The notes: generated from the sequence alone by a model not told the origin. DNA of 64,000 nucleotides from an uncultured Clostridia bacterium (GCA_934162535.1 CAKPJC010000001.1:62001-126000), one strand, 5' to 3'. Shown: positions 8,606 through 17,807, counted from the stretch's first letter. Numbers and translations: made by a program.

Positions 8606-8630
8606 AAAATAGATTGAGGAGGGAAAAGAA

Positions 8631-8981
8631 ATGGCAAGAGTAAAATCAGCAATGACAACAAGAGCAAGACATAAAAAAGTATTAAAACAAGCAAAAGGAT
8701 ATTATGGAGCAAAACATTATAGATTTAGAAATGCAAACCAAGCAGTATTAAAATCATTAGCTTATTCATATGTTGGAAGAAAAGATAGAAAAAGTAATTT
8801 CAGAAAACTATGGATAGCAAGAATAAATGCTGGAGCAAGAATGAATGGAACAACATACAGCAAATTAATCGCAGGACTAAAAAAAGCTAATGTAACAATA
8901 AACAGAAAAATGTTAGCTGAAATAGCTGTGACAGATCCAAAAGCATTTACAGAAATAGTAGAAATAGCAAAAAAAGCATAG
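8631..8981 (+). CDS. rplT: 50S ribosomal protein L20
   Basis: This 116-residue protein (family about 117) starts MARVKSAMTTRARHKKVLKQ and continues with the long basic helix typical of L20. The C-terminal globular half has WIARINAGAR and is the part that represses the operon in other Bacillota. It is needed for early 50S assembly. It has AGGAGGG upstream and is followed by a terminator. Confidence 0.97.
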   Translation: MARVKSAMTTRARHKKVLKQAKGYYGAKHYRFRNANQAVLKSLAYSYVGRKDRKSNFRKLWIARINAGARMNGTTYSKLIAGLKKANVTINRKMLAEIAVTDPKAFTEIVEIAKKA

Positions 8982-8993
8982 GAAATAGGGAGA

Positions 8994-9032
8994 CATTATT
9001 TTGAATTAAATTCAATATAATGCCTTTTTTTT
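8994..9032 (+). terminator. Terminator after rplT
   Basis: CATTATTTTGAATT (8995-9008) pairs with AATTCAATATAATG (9009-9022) with one mismatch and is followed by CC and eight T residues. It touches the stop codon of the convergent spoVAE gene. Confidence 0.75.
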
Positions 9033-9417
9033 ACTCTTTTTTCATTTTAGGCTTAGAAATCAATGAAGCAATATATCCAAAGAAGATTGCAGAAGCAATA
9101 CCACCAGCAGAAGCAGTAATACCACCTGTAAATGCACCAATTATGCCACTCTCATGAACACCCTTGATTGCACCTTTAGCTAGATTATAACCAAAACCTG
9201 TAAGGGGAACAGTTGCACCAGCACCAGCAAAATCAACTAAACATTGATAAAGACCTAGTCCACCTAATATTGCACCAGTTGTAACATAAATGACTAAAAT
9301 TCTAGCAGGAGTTAATTTAGTTTTATCAATCAATATTTGACCAATAACACACAATAAACCACCAACAATAAAACACTTTAATAGAGAAAACCAATTAATA
9401 CAATTTAAAAAATCCAT
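9031..9417 (-). CDS. spoVAE: Stage V sporulation protein AE (SpoVAE)
   Basis: This 128-residue membrane protein has about four hydrophobic segments. The Gly-rich core FAGAGATVPLTGFGYNLAKGA is diagnostic for the SpoVAC/SpoVAE family; paralogous residues occur in the SpoVAC gene 1 kb upstream. SpoVA proteins form the channel that moves calcium-dipicolinate into the forespore and out at germination. It is the last gene of the minus-strand spoVAC-spoVAD-spoVAE set, ten bases after spoVAD. Transcription by forespore sigma G would be expected, though I could not identify a convincing promoter. Confidence 0.92.
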   Translation of the reverse strand: MDFLNCINWFSLLKCFIVGGLLCVIGQILIDKTKLTPARILVIYVTTGAILGGLGLYQCLVDFAGAGATVPLTGFGYNLAKGAIKGVHESGIIGAFTGGITASAGGIASAIFFGYIASLISKPKMKKE

Positions 9418-9426
9418 ATAAACCTC

Positions 9427-10428
9427 CTACATCTCTATACTAACTGCATGTGCAATTCCAGGAATAGACTCTCCTTGTTGTGAGGAAGTTGAATTAGTCA
9501 ATGCACCTGTTGCAATTAATAATAATCTATTAATCTTCTTTTGTTTTAATTGTTTGAAAAAATACCCGGAGAAAACAGTTGCACAACAAGCACATCCACT
9601 TCCACCAGAATGAGTATCTTGTTTTTCTTTATCAAAAATCAAAACACCACAATCATTATAATTTGATTTAATATTGTAACCTTTGGTAAGAGCAAGTTCT
9701 GTCAGAATATCTTTACCAACATGACCGAGGTCTCCTGTGATAATTGCATCATAATAAGAAGGAGAACGACCAGTATCTTTAAAATGACAAATAAGAGTAT
9801 CTAATGCAGAAACAGCCATTGCAGCACCCATATTATTTGCATCTTTTATTCCCATATCAACAATTTTTCCTGTTGTAGCATGTGTAATAAAAGGACCAGA
9901 ACCAGACTTAGATAAAATTGCAGCACCTGCACCAGTAACTGTCCATTGAGAAGTGGGAGGACGTTGATTTCCTAATTCTAAAGGGAACCTAAACTGTTTT
10001 TCAGCACTACAAAAATGACTAGAAGAAGCACATAATACATGTTCGGCACATGCTTCTGTGAGAATAGCTCCAAGGCTTAATCCTTCAACAAATGTTGAAC
10101 ATGCACCAAATATACCAAAAAGAGGGATATTTAGTTCTCTTAATCCAAAACTTGATGAAATACACTGATTTAATAAATCACCTGCAAAACAATATTCTAT
10201 ACTAGAAGAAGGAATCCCCGATTTAGATATAGCAGTATTAACTGTTTCTTTTATAATTTTACTTTCGGATTTTTCCCAAGTTTTTTCTCCCCAAAATTCA
10301 TCATCTAAACATTTGTCAAAATATTTTGCTAATGGACCTTCAGATTCTTTGGGACCGACAATAGAAGCAACATCTGTTATACAAGGTGGAATATCAAATT
10401 TTATAGATTGTTTTCCTAACTTTTGCAT
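9427..10428 (-). CDS. spoVAD: Stage V sporulation protein AD (SpoVAD)
   Basis: This 333-residue protein has the thiolase/ketoacyl-synthase fold used in SpoVAD to bind dipicolinic acid rather than to catalyse condensation. Motifs: CITDVASIVGPKESEGPL near residue 16, FGIFGACSTFVEGLSLGA near 110, and a GGSGCACCATVFSGYF stretch near the end. I chose ATG 10428 over the ATG nine bases upstream because that one overlaps the AAAGGATG binding site. It sits between spoVAC and spoVAE in the conserved order and is a soluble partner of the membrane subunits. Confidence 0.95.
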   Translation of the reverse strand: MQKLGKQSIKFDIPPCITDVASIVGPKESEGPLAKYFDKCLDDEFWGEKTWEKSESKIIKETVNTAISKSGIPSSSIEYCFAGDLLNQCISSSFGLRELNIPLFGIFGACSTFVEGLSLGAILTEACAEHVLCASSSHFCSAEKQFRFPLELGNQRPPTSQWTVTGAGAAILSKSGSGPFITHATTGKIVDMGIKDANNMGAAMAVSALDTLICHFKDTGRSPSYYDAIITGDLGHVGKDILTELALTKGYNIKSNYNDCGVLIFDKEKQDTHSGGSGCACCATVFSGYFFKQLKQKKINRLLLIATGALTNSTSSQQGESIPGIAHAVSIEM

Positions 10429-10456
10429 AAAAATCATCCTTTCTGTAAAAATTAAA

Positions 10457-10921
10457 TTAAACTAAAGTTATGCATTGAGTGTTAAAAATAAGATAAACAA
10501 GTCCTACAATTATTGAAGCAGAAATACCGAAAACAAGAACAGGACCTGCAACTGTAAACATTTTTGCACCTACACCCATAACATATCCTTCAGACTTATA
10601 TTCCATTGCTGGAGAAACAATAGAATTTGCAAAACCAGTAATAGGAATTAATGAACCTGCACCAGCAAATTTTCCTATTTTATTAAAAATATTTAACCCT
10701 GTTAAAAATGCACTAATGCCAATTAAAATAATAGAAACAATAGTACCAGATAATTCAGTTGAAAAGCTTTTTGACTTACAAATATCAAGAATAATCTGCC
10801 CAACAGAACAAATTAAACCACCAACCCAAAAAGCATTAAAACAATTTTTAAGAATAGGAGAATTAGGTGACTTTTTATCAACATAATTTTGATAATCTTT
10901 TTTAGAATCTAATGGATTCAT
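10457..10921 (-). CDS. spoVAC: Stage V sporulation protein AC (SpoVAC)
   Basis: This 154-residue membrane protein has a polar N-terminus, then hydrophobic helices and the family signature FAGAGSLIPITGFANSIVSP near residue 76. SpoVAC is the mechanosensitive-type channel component for dipicolinate in spores. GGAGG lies just upstream of the ATG. It is the first gene of the three-gene set; SpoVAA, SpoVAB and SpoVAF are absent here, a frequent reduction in Clostridia. Confidence 0.94.
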   Translation of the reverse strand: MNPLDSKKDYQNYVDKKSPNSPILKNCFNAFWVGGLICSVGQIILDICKSKSFSTELSGTIVSIILIGISAFLTGLNIFNKIGKFAGAGSLIPITGFANSIVSPAMEYKSEGYVMGVGAKMFTVAGPVLVFGISASIIVGLVYLIFNTQCITLV

Positions 10922-10987
10922 ATAAACCTCCTTTATTATAAACTAAAGGAAGTATATCCAAAAAAAGAAATAAATATACAACAAGAC

Positions 10988-11042
10988 ATTACAAAAATAT
11001 TACAAAAATATTACAAAAATATTACAGAAATATTACAAATAA
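10988..11042. repeat. Tandem 11-bp repeat between spoVAC and the pilus operon
   Basis: ATTACAAAAAT occurs three times exactly (10988, 10999, 11010), then once with one change (11021), then as a partial fifth copy (11032). It lies between two divergent operons, with the pilus promoter 30 bases to the right. The period is close to one helix turn, so it could act as bent DNA or a protein array. Confidence 0.8.
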
Positions 11043-11072
11043 AATAATTAGATTACATTTTTACAAAATCTA

Positions 11073-11100
11073 TTGACTTTTTTAACAAAAAAGATAAAAT
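11073..11100 (+). promoter_or_regulatory. Promoter of the type IV pilus operon
   Basis: TTGACT (11073-11078), 16 bases, TAAAAT (11095-11100). The start of pilM is 38 bases further on with a GAGGGGG binding site. Confidence 0.6.
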
Positions 11101-11137
11101 AAAAGTAAGTGTAATTAATTTTAATGAGGGGGAAAAA

Positions 11138-12757
11138 ATGCCAAGTTATTTAGGAATGTATATTGAAGACAATTTAATAAAATATGCCAAAGTATCAAAA
11201 GAAAAAGAAAAAGTAAAAATAGATTCTTTTGGTATTAAATTCTATTCAAATATATCACAAGCGGTAAAACAAATAATAGAAGAAACATACAGTTTCAAAA
11301 CCCCGATAAGTGTGAATTTGACTGAGGAAACATACCAATATTTTAATATGTTTTCTTTATTAAATAAAAAAGACTTAGAAAAAGCAATAAAACTTGAGTT
11401 TGAATCTTATTGTACAGATAAGGGCTATAATTCAAACTCTTTAGAAACTAGATATGCTATAGTAAATAATGCAGAAGATAAAGAAAAATTAAAAGTAATT
11501 AATATAAGTGATAACAAAATAGAATTAAACAAAGTGCAACAAAAATTAGATGGATATAGAATTGGAACAATTGCACCAGTTGCAATGACAATTCCAAACT
11601 TAACAAGTCCTGAAAAAAAGGAAAATTCACTAATAGTTAATATTGAAGAAAAAACGACAATTACAACTGTAATAAACGGAAATGTATATGAAGTTGAAAC
11701 ACTAGATGAAGGAAGTAAACAAATACTTGAAAAAATAAATTTAAAGGAAAATTCATATTCGAAAGCATATGAAATATGTCAAAACACAACAATATATACA
11801 GCAGATGTACAAGACTTTGTGGAAGAACAAAGCAGGTATTTAGAAGACATAATGCCAACACTATATAATATAGTAGGAAGAGTACAAAAAATAATAAATG
11901 AGAGTGTAGAAAAAATTGGAAAAGTATATATTACAGGAACTTTGTCATGTGTTAATAATATTGACTTATATTTTCAAGAATATTTGGGAAAAGTAAAATG
12001 TGAAATACTTAAACCATATTTTGTACAAAATATTATAAAAGATGTTAATATAAAAGAATATGTTGAAGTAAACTCTGCTATATCATTAGCATTACAAGGG
12101 CTAGGAGAAGGAATAAGTGGAATAAACTTCAAAAAGAAAACATTTAATGATAGTTTTTGGAATATCACAATAGGTGGAAAGGATAAAGATAGTTCAAAAA
12201 ATAGTAAGATTTTTGGGGACTTTAATCTAAATGATTTTACAGAAAAATTATCAAAAACTGAAGTTGGAATTATAAGAAGCCTAGTATCATTATTAATATT
12301 TATAATAATATATAGTGCATTTTCAGTTTTGCTAACAAAGCAAATTGATAAAAAAGAAATAGAGGTTGACAGTATAACAACCAAAATAAATGCTCAAATA
12401 TCAAGAGTAAAAACAGACACAACAGCATTAAACTCAAAAACGACACAATATACTACACTAATATCAGATTTACAAGCCGTAAATGAAAAAATAAGTGATA
12501 TGAATGCTAGTAAAAACTTAATACCAAACTTATTAAACCAAATAATGAGTGCTATAGATGAGACAGTACAAATCACATCTATAGAAAATACAACAGGAAG
12601 GCATATTGTAATAGTTGCTCAGTCATCAAAATATCCAGGACTAGGATATTTCAAGACAAGATTAAAAACTAAAAACATACTTCAAAATGTTGTTTCAGGA
12701 AGTAGTGTAAAACAAAATGGAGTAATAACTGTTACGATTGAAGGTGATTTGCCATGA
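11138..12757 (+). CDS. Fused type IV pilus assembly protein PilM-PilN
   Basis: This is a 539-residue protein. The first 330 residues or so resemble PilM, the actin-like cytoplasmic protein of the inner-membrane alignment complex, with the MPSYLGMYIEDNLIKYAKV start. A membrane helix near 385-405 (SLVSLLIFIIIYSAFSVLL) is followed by a coiled coil and a compact PilN-like periplasmic-type domain. PilM and PilN are usually two genes, and PilN's short N-terminal cytoplasmic tail docks into PilM; here they seem to be one polypeptide. The stop codon overlaps the next start (ATGA). PilM assignment is from fold-like features and position, as sequence motifs are weak. Confidence 0.7.
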   Translation: MPSYLGMYIEDNLIKYAKVSKEKEKVKIDSFGIKFYSNISQAVKQIIEETYSFKTPISVNLTEETYQYFNMFSLLNKKDLEKAIKLEFESYCTDKGYNSNSLETRYAIVNNAEDKEKLKVINISDNKIELNKVQQKLDGYRIGTIAPVAMTIPNLTSPEKKENSLIVNIEEKTTITTVINGNVYEVETLDEGSKQILEKINLKENSYSKAYEICQNTTIYTADVQDFVEEQSRYLEDIMPTLYNIVGRVQKIINESVEKIGKVYITGTLSCVNNIDLYFQEYLGKVKCEILKPYFVQNIIKDVNIKEYVEVNSAISLALQGLGEGISGINFKKKTFNDSFWNITIGGKDKDSSKNSKIFGDFNLNDFTEKLSKTEVGIIRSLVSLLIFIIIYSAFSVLLTKQIDKKEIEVDSITTKINAQISRVKTDTTALNSKTTQYTTLISDLQAVNEKISDMNASKNLIPNLLNQIMSAIDETVQITSIENTTGRHIVIVAQSSKYPGLGYFKTRLKTKNILQNVVSGSSVKQNGVITVTIEGDLP

Positions 12758-13614
12758 GAAAAATATTATTAGGATTAGTATCAGTTATGCTATTTGCACT
12801 TTCAGTATATACAGCAATATATGGATTCTCAATTGGGTCACTGGAAGTGAAAAGTATACCAGCAATAAAAGAAGAAAACATGAGATTGGATAACAAAATA
12901 CAAACAGCATCAAATTTAAGAACAAAAGATTATCCACAAAATGTAACATTACTTGAGAGTGCATATAAAAAACTAATGTCAGAAAAAGAAAGCTATGAAC
13001 AACTATTAAAATTAGGTGTTGATGAAAATGGGTTACCATTAAATAAAATTCAAGAATATGAAATGGAAAAAATATGGGTTGCAATGGGTAATTATGCACA
13101 AAAAGAAGGTGTAGACCTAAAAATGGATATTACATCAAATAACTCAGTAAGTAAAACATATGATTTGAAGTTTACAGCAACAGGAGGATATATTCAAATT
13201 ACAGACTTTTTATATGATGTAGAAAGAGACACAACACTTGTATTTAAAATCGAAAACTTCAAAATGGTTCCAGGGGAAAACACTGACAATCTATCAGCAA
13301 CATTTACATGTAAGGATATTAAATTAAATATCGCTGATGCGCTTGGAAGTAGTAGAAACAACAGTGATTCAGAAGATAAAAAAGAAGATAGCACAACAGA
13401 TAACAAATCACAAACAACAAATGATACAAATACAAATGCTAATACAAGTTCAAGCTCAGCAAAAAGTTCAAATGCAAATTCAAGTACAAGTACAGGAACA
13501 AACACAACATCATCAAGTTCAAGTACTAACAAAAGTGTAAATACAAGCACAAATACTAGTACAAACACATCAAGCAGTAACACAAGTACAAGTACTAATA
13601 CAAACAGAAATTAG
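12754..13614 (+). CDS. PilO-like type IV pilus protein with Ser/Thr/Asn-rich tail
   Basis: This 286-residue protein has an N-terminal membrane helix (about 3-25), a coiled coil (35-85) and a small alpha/beta domain (about 100-195) of PilO type, including GGYIQITDFLYDVERD. The last 90 residues are almost only Ser, Thr, Asn and Lys. Such tails are often glycosylated or span the cell wall in monoderms, which is an inference here. It overlaps the PilM-PilN gene by four bases, suggesting translational coupling. Confidence 0.68.
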   Translation: MRKILLGLVSVMLFALSVYTAIYGFSIGSLEVKSIPAIKEENMRLDNKIQTASNLRTKDYPQNVTLLESAYKKLMSEKESYEQLLKLGVDENGLPLNKIQEYEMEKIWVAMGNYAQKEGVDLKMDITSNNSVSKTYDLKFTATGGYIQITDFLYDVERDTTLVFKIENFKMVPGENTDNLSATFTCKDIKLNIADALGSSRNNSDSEDKKEDSTTDNKSQTTNDTNTNANTSSSSAKSSNANSSTSTGTNTTSSSSSTNKSVNTSTNTSTNTSSSNTSTSTNTNRN

Positions 13615-13628
13615 AAAGGAGTGTAATT

Positions 13629-14090
13629 ATGACAAAAACAATTATTAGAGAAGCAATTATAGCACTTTTAGTATGTTTAGCAGTACTATTAATATTAAGT
13701 GTAGCGTTATATAACTACATTCCTACAAACAAGGTCGTACCTGAAACTGTTGAATATTCACCAACAAAAGAGATACAATCACAATTAAATTCAGCAGTTG
13801 ACGATAACTCAAGTGAGATATTAATGACATATGAAATAACAGCACAAGACCTTGATAATTTTGAAAGGACAAATCAATACAATCCAGGAAAAGCAAATCC
13901 ATTTGCACCAGAAAAACAAGAAGAAAATAACAACAATGGAAACAGTAGTAATGGAAATAGCAATTCTGGAAATTCAAATAATTCTGGAAGTACAGGAAAT
14001 AACAGCAGTGGAAGTACTAGAGGAACACCTGTAACACCAGCAAATGGTAGTTCAGAGGGCAAACTATTTGAAGGAGGATCTTCCAAATAA
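13629..14090 (+). CDS. Membrane-anchored low-complexity pilus operon protein, PilP-like
   Basis: This 153-residue protein has one N-terminal helix (about 8-30), an ordered middle and a C-terminal half of Asn, Gly and Ser. The short motif GKANPFAPEK near residue 88 recalls the R/NPF-x-P motif where PilP joins the PilN-PilO complex. Position after pilO supports a PilP analogue, but in a monoderm there is no outer-membrane secretin to contact. It has no other recognisable domain. Confidence 0.5.
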   Translation: MTKTIIREAIIALLVCLAVLLILSVALYNYIPTNKVVPETVEYSPTKEIQSQLNSAVDDNSSEILMTYEITAQDLDNFERTNQYNPGKANPFAPEKQEENNNNGNSSNGNSNSGNSNNSGSTGNNSSGSTRGTPVTPANGSSEGKLFEGGSSK

Positions 14091-14260
14091 ATAGGGGTAT
14101 ATTTATAATAAAATAAATATATACAAATACTTAAGAAAAAAGGGGGGAATACTTCTAAAAGAGAAAAAAGTAGAAATACTTTATAAGATTAGTTATTAAA
14201 ATTTTAAAATACAAAATCTGCAAAAGCAGAAAAAGAAAAGAGAAAAGGAGAGATTTTATT

Positions 14261-14806
14261 ATGAGAAACCAAAAAGGTATCACATTAGTAGCTTTAGTAG
14301 TTACAATAGTAGTTTTATTAATTTTAGCAGGAACATCAATTGCAATGTTAAAAGGAGATAATGGTATAGTAACAAATGCTCAAAAAGCAACAGTATCAAA
14401 TAAAGAAGGACAAGTTGTAGAAAATATAAAAAATGCATATAACACAGTAAAAACAAAAGTTATAGTTGGAGCATCAACAAATCCTAATTATGATGCACAA
14501 GCTGCTGCAACAGAACAAGAAATTGCAAATACAATTGCTACAGAAATATTAGGTGAAGAAACAACGCTAACAGCAGGAACAGCAAAAGACAAAGATGGAT
14601 ATAAAATAACATATAATGCAACAGCAGGTTCAACAGCAGGTTCAACAGCAGGAACAATAGTTATTGAATATGGAGATTCAACTTTTAAAAATGGTGTAAC
14701 ATTTGCTGGAAAACAAATGGGTACAATACAAGCAACAATAACAATTGAAAAAGCTAATGCTTCATTAAGTTGGACAGGGGGTCCATATTTCATAAATAAT
14801 AGATAA
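14261..14806 (+). CDS. Type IV prepilin-like protein, probable major pilin
   Basis: This 181-residue protein starts MRNQKGITLVALVVTIVVLL, a class III signal with cleavage expected after Gly6. A 25-residue hydrophobic helix follows and then LKGDNGIV. The usual glutamate at mature position 5 is replaced by alanine (ITLVA). The globular part contains the short repeat GSTAGSTAGT. A strong AAAAGGAG, a 170-base leader and a hairpin after the gene suggest high expression. It lies before the prepilin peptidase gene. Confidence 0.85.
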   Translation: MRNQKGITLVALVVTIVVLLILAGTSIAMLKGDNGIVTNAQKATVSNKEGQVVENIKNAYNTVKTKVIVGASTNPNYDAQAAATEQEIANTIATEILGEETTLTAGTAKDKDGYKITYNATAGSTAGSTAGTIVIEYGDSTFKNGVTFAGKQMGTIQATITIEKANASLSWTGGPYFINNR

Positions 14807-14833
14807 GATACAGATATTAATAAAAACTACACA

Positions 14834-14861
14834 ACAGGCATATACAAAAGTATATGCCTGT
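14834..14861 (+). terminator. Stem-loop after the pilin gene
   Basis: ACAGGCATATAC (14834-14845) pairs perfectly with GTATATGCCTGT (14850-14861) around AAAA. There is no T tract, so it may stabilise the pilin mRNA or act as a partial terminator, making pilin more abundant than downstream products. Confidence 0.6.
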
Positions 14862-14894
14862 ACTAATATAAAAACACAAAAGAAAGGCAAGGAA

Positions 14895-15701
14895 ATGAAC
14901 ACATATTTTTATATAATATTATTTATAATGGGAACACTATTTGGAAGTTTTTACACATTAGCAATGTACAGAATACCAAGAAATATAGATATAATAAAAA
15001 AACATTCTTATTGTCCTAATTGTAATCACAAATTAGGCTTCTTTGAACTGATACCGGTACTAAGTTATATATTTCTAGGAGGAAAATGCAAAGAATGTAA
15101 ACAAAAAATAAGAATAAGATACTTATTACTAGAAATACTTGGGGGAATATCATTTGTAGTATTAGCAATAGCACTAAAAATAAATATATATACAATAAAC
15201 ATTCCAATAGCAATAATATATGGGATAACAATATTATATATTACTGCAATAATACTTATAGCCGGAATAGATAAAGAATATAGAAAAATAGATAAAAGAG
15301 TACTTGCATATGGAATAATCATATCACTAATATATATGATATATCTATATACAGTAGGAGAAACTAGTATATATAGATATGCTATATATCTAGCAATATA
15401 TATAATTTTATTATGTATAGATGCATTTTTACTAAGGAAAAAAGCAGAAGATAGCTACACAATAGATATATTGTTTTTTCTAACAATAATACTTATAGTA
15501 ACAGACTTCAAAATATTTATTATGACTGTAATTATGACAATAATGGCAATAGCAATATATATGTTAATAAGAAGAATTGAACTTAAGAAAAAAGGAAATA
15601 TAAAACCAAAACTAAAAGAAGTACCAATAGGTTTCTATATAGGAGTTAGCAACATTGTAGTACTATTTGGTATGACGATATTAACGAATTATATGATTTG
15701 A
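14895..15701 (+). CDS. pilD: Prepilin peptidase (PilD/GspO type)
   Basis: This 268-residue polytopic membrane protease cleaves pilin leader peptides. The N-terminal domain carries the two CxxC zinc pairs (CPNC near 38 and CKEC near 61) found in bifunctional peptidase/methylases. The first catalytic aspartate is in AGIDKEYRKID near residue 126. The second usually lies in a GxGD motif; here the aligned spot reads SYTID near residue 193, so the Asp is kept but the glycines are not. It lies between the major and minor pilin genes. Confidence 0.85.
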   Translation: MNTYFYIILFIMGTLFGSFYTLAMYRIPRNIDIIKKHSYCPNCNHKLGFFELIPVLSYIFLGGKCKECKQKIRIRYLLLEILGGISFVVLAIALKINIYTINIPIAIIYGITILYITAIILIAGIDKEYRKIDKRVLAYGIIISLIYMIYLYTVGETSIYRYAIYLAIYIILLCIDAFLLRKKAEDSYTIDILFFLTIILIVTDFKIFIMTVIMTIMAIAIYMLIRRIELKKKGNIKPKLKEVPIGFYIGVSNIVVLFGMTILTNYMI

Positions 15702-15721
15702 AGCAAACAAGGGGGCTAACA

Positions 15722-16150
15722 ATGAAATCAGAGAAAGGTGTAACATTAACATCAGTAATGGTATATATAATAGCACTAACAGTTGTAGTTATAACAGTGG
15801 GAAGGATTATGACATATTTTTATAAAAACGTAAACAATGTAACAGAAGATACAAACTCAAGTGGTGCGTATATAAGTTTCAATAGCTATTTTACAGAAGA
15901 AATAAATATTGAAGGAAATGATGTTGAAGAATGTGCTACAGATTCAACAACAGGAGAAAGCTATATTATATTTAGTAAAACAGGAAATCAATACACATAT
16001 AAAGATAAAAACATATATAAAGAAAAAGTAAAAATAGCCAAAAATATTAATGAGTGTGAAATTTCCTATAATGAAACAACAAAAGTAATTCAAGTAAATA
16101 TGAAAATAAAAGGAAAAACATACAGCAATTACTATACAGTAGCAAAATAA
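15722..16150 (+). CDS. Minor pilin/pseudopilin
   Basis: This 142-residue protein has a prepilin-like start MKSEKGVTLTSVMVYIIALT and a hydrophobic helix to about residue 28, then a small polar domain. Like the major pilin it lacks Glu5. I chose ATG 15722 because GGGGG lies just before it; an upstream in-frame TTG at 15698 overlaps the pilD end and lacks a site. It may prime or cap the filament. Confidence 0.7.
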   Translation: MKSEKGVTLTSVMVYIIALTVVVITVGRIMTYFYKNVNNVTEDTNSSGAYISFNSYFTEEINIEGNDVEECATDSTTGESYIIFSKTGNQYTYKDKNIYKEKVKIAKNINECEISYNETTKVIQVNMKIKGKTYSNYYTVAK

Positions 16151-16169
16151 TGTTAAGGAGGAAAAGCAT

Positions 16170-17807
16170 ATGGATATGAGAAAACGTCAACCGATAGGAA
16201 TTGAGCTTGTAAAAAGAGGAATAGTAGATAAAAACGATATAGAAGAGGCATTAAAGGAACAACGCAAAAATCCAAATAAAAAACTTGGAGAATTATTATA
16301 TGAATTAAAAGTATGTGATGCACCAACACTTATTAGTGCGATAGGAGATATAATAGGGGTACCAGGAATTATATTATCAGAAGAGCTAATAAGAATAGAT
16401 GTATTAGAATATATTTCACTTGAAATTGCAAGAAGAAATAAAGCTATACCATTTGCAATAGAAAATGGTAAAATAAAAGTATGCTTTGCAGATACAACAA
16501 ATGCAAGAAATATTGAATCAGTAAGATTATTAATGTTAAACAAGGGACTTGTAATAGAACCATATATAACATTTGAAGGTATAATAACAAATATAGTCAC
16601 AAGACTTGGAGGAACAGCAGAAAAAGACATGGCAAATATTGGACAAGACAATAATATTACAGAAATTGTAGATTCAATAATAAAAACTGCAATGGAAAAA
16701 AGAGCAAGCGATATTCATATAGAACCATTAAGAAATGAAGTAAGAGTAAGGTACAGAATAGATGGTGAATTATTTACAGCAACATCATTACCAAAAGACA
16801 AACAAGCTCAAATAATAGGAAGACTGAAAGCAATATCAAACATGCACCAAGAGAAACAAGAATCACAAGATGGTAGAATATTAATATATGAAGATTATAA
16901 TATTCGTGTATCTTCACAAAAAAATGTTTATGGAGAAAAATTTGTTCTAAGACTACTAAAGAAAAATTCAAATATAAAAAATATATTTGAATTAGGATAT
17001 CCAGGATCAGAAACACAACTTGAAAAAAGTATAAATAAAAGAAATAGTATAACAGTAATTGCTGCTCCAACTGGAGAAGGTAAAACAACAACACTATATA
17101 GTTTTATAGATTATCTAAACAGACCAGAAATAAATATAACAACAATAGAAGATCCTGTAGAAATACGTATAGATGGATTAAATCAAATAGAAATAGATGC
17201 AAGAACAAGTTTCTCAGATTCATTAAGAACCGTATTAAGACAAGACCCTGATATAATATTAGTAGGAGAAATAAGAGACAAAGAAACAGGAGAAATAGCT
17301 ATACAGGCAGGGCAAACAGGACATTATGTATTATCAACAATCCATACAATAGATGCAGTAGAAGTAATAACAAGACTAAGAAAAATGGGATTACTAGACT
17401 ATGATATAGCAAGTACGCTTGCAACAAGTATATCACAAAGGCTTGTTAGAAAATTATGTCCAAAATGTAGAAAAGAAAGAGATTTCACAACAGATGAAAT
17501 AGAAAAAATAAATGCAATAGGAAAAAGATATAATGTACAATTTGACTTAAAAGGCAAAAAAACATATGATGCAATAGGTTGTAAATATTGCAACAATACG
17601 GGTTATTACGATAGAATAGGTATTTTTGAAATACTTGACATTACGGATGATATTAAAGAATTGATAATGAATGGTGCATCAAGTATAGAAATAAAAAGAC
17701 ATGCACTTGAAGAAAACTATACTCCACTTTGCATAGATGGAATAAACAAAATATTAGATGGATATACAAATTTGGAAGAATTAAATAGAAAAATACTATT
17801 ATTCTAA
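16170..17807 (+). CDS. pilB: Type IV pilus extension ATPase PilB
   Basis: This 545-residue hexameric ATPase powers pilus polymerisation at the membrane. The GspE N-terminal domain (about 5-150) is followed by the ATPase core. Walker A is APTGEGKTTT near residue 299, and ILVGEIRD near 361 is the Walker B region. The zinc knuckle has CPKCRK near 430 and CKYCNNTG near 471. The fourth residue of Walker A, usually Ser, is Glu, which occurs in some family members. It is placed directly ahead of pilT and pilC. Confidence 0.95.
   Translation: MDMRKRQPIGIELVKRGIVDKNDIEEALKEQRKNPNKKLGELLYELKVCDAPTLISAIGDIIGVPGIILSEELIRIDVLEYISLEIARRNKAIPFAIENGKIKVCFADTTNARNIESVRLLMLNKGLVIEPYITFEGIITNIVTRLGGTAEKDMANIGQDNNITEIVDSIIKTAMEKRASDIHIEPLRNEVRVRYRIDGELFTATSLPKDKQAQIIGRLKAISNMHQEKQESQDGRILIYEDYNIRVSSQKNVYGEKFVLRLLKKNSNIKNIFELGYPGSETQLEKSINKRNSITVIAAPTGEGKTTTLYSFIDYLNRPEINITTIEDPVEIRIDGLNQIEIDARTSFSDSLRTVLRQDPDIILVGEIRDKETGEIAIQAGQTGHYVLSTIHTIDAVEVITRLRKMGLLDYDIASTLATSISQRLVRKLCPKCRKERDFTTDEIEKINAIGKRYNVQFDLKGKKTYDAIGCKYCNNTGYYDRIGIFEILDITDDIKELIMNGASSIEIKRHALEENYTPLCIDGINKILDGYTNLEELNRKILLF

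Noticed and set aside
10988..11042. CRISPR array
   Set aside because: The 11-bp units are directly adjacent without spacers; no cas gene or spaced repeats were seen anywhere in the window.
12785..13583. Minus-strand frames opposite the PilO-like gene
   Set aside because: They are mirror frames of low-complexity coding DNA, rich in Leu/Val/Phe, without binding sites.
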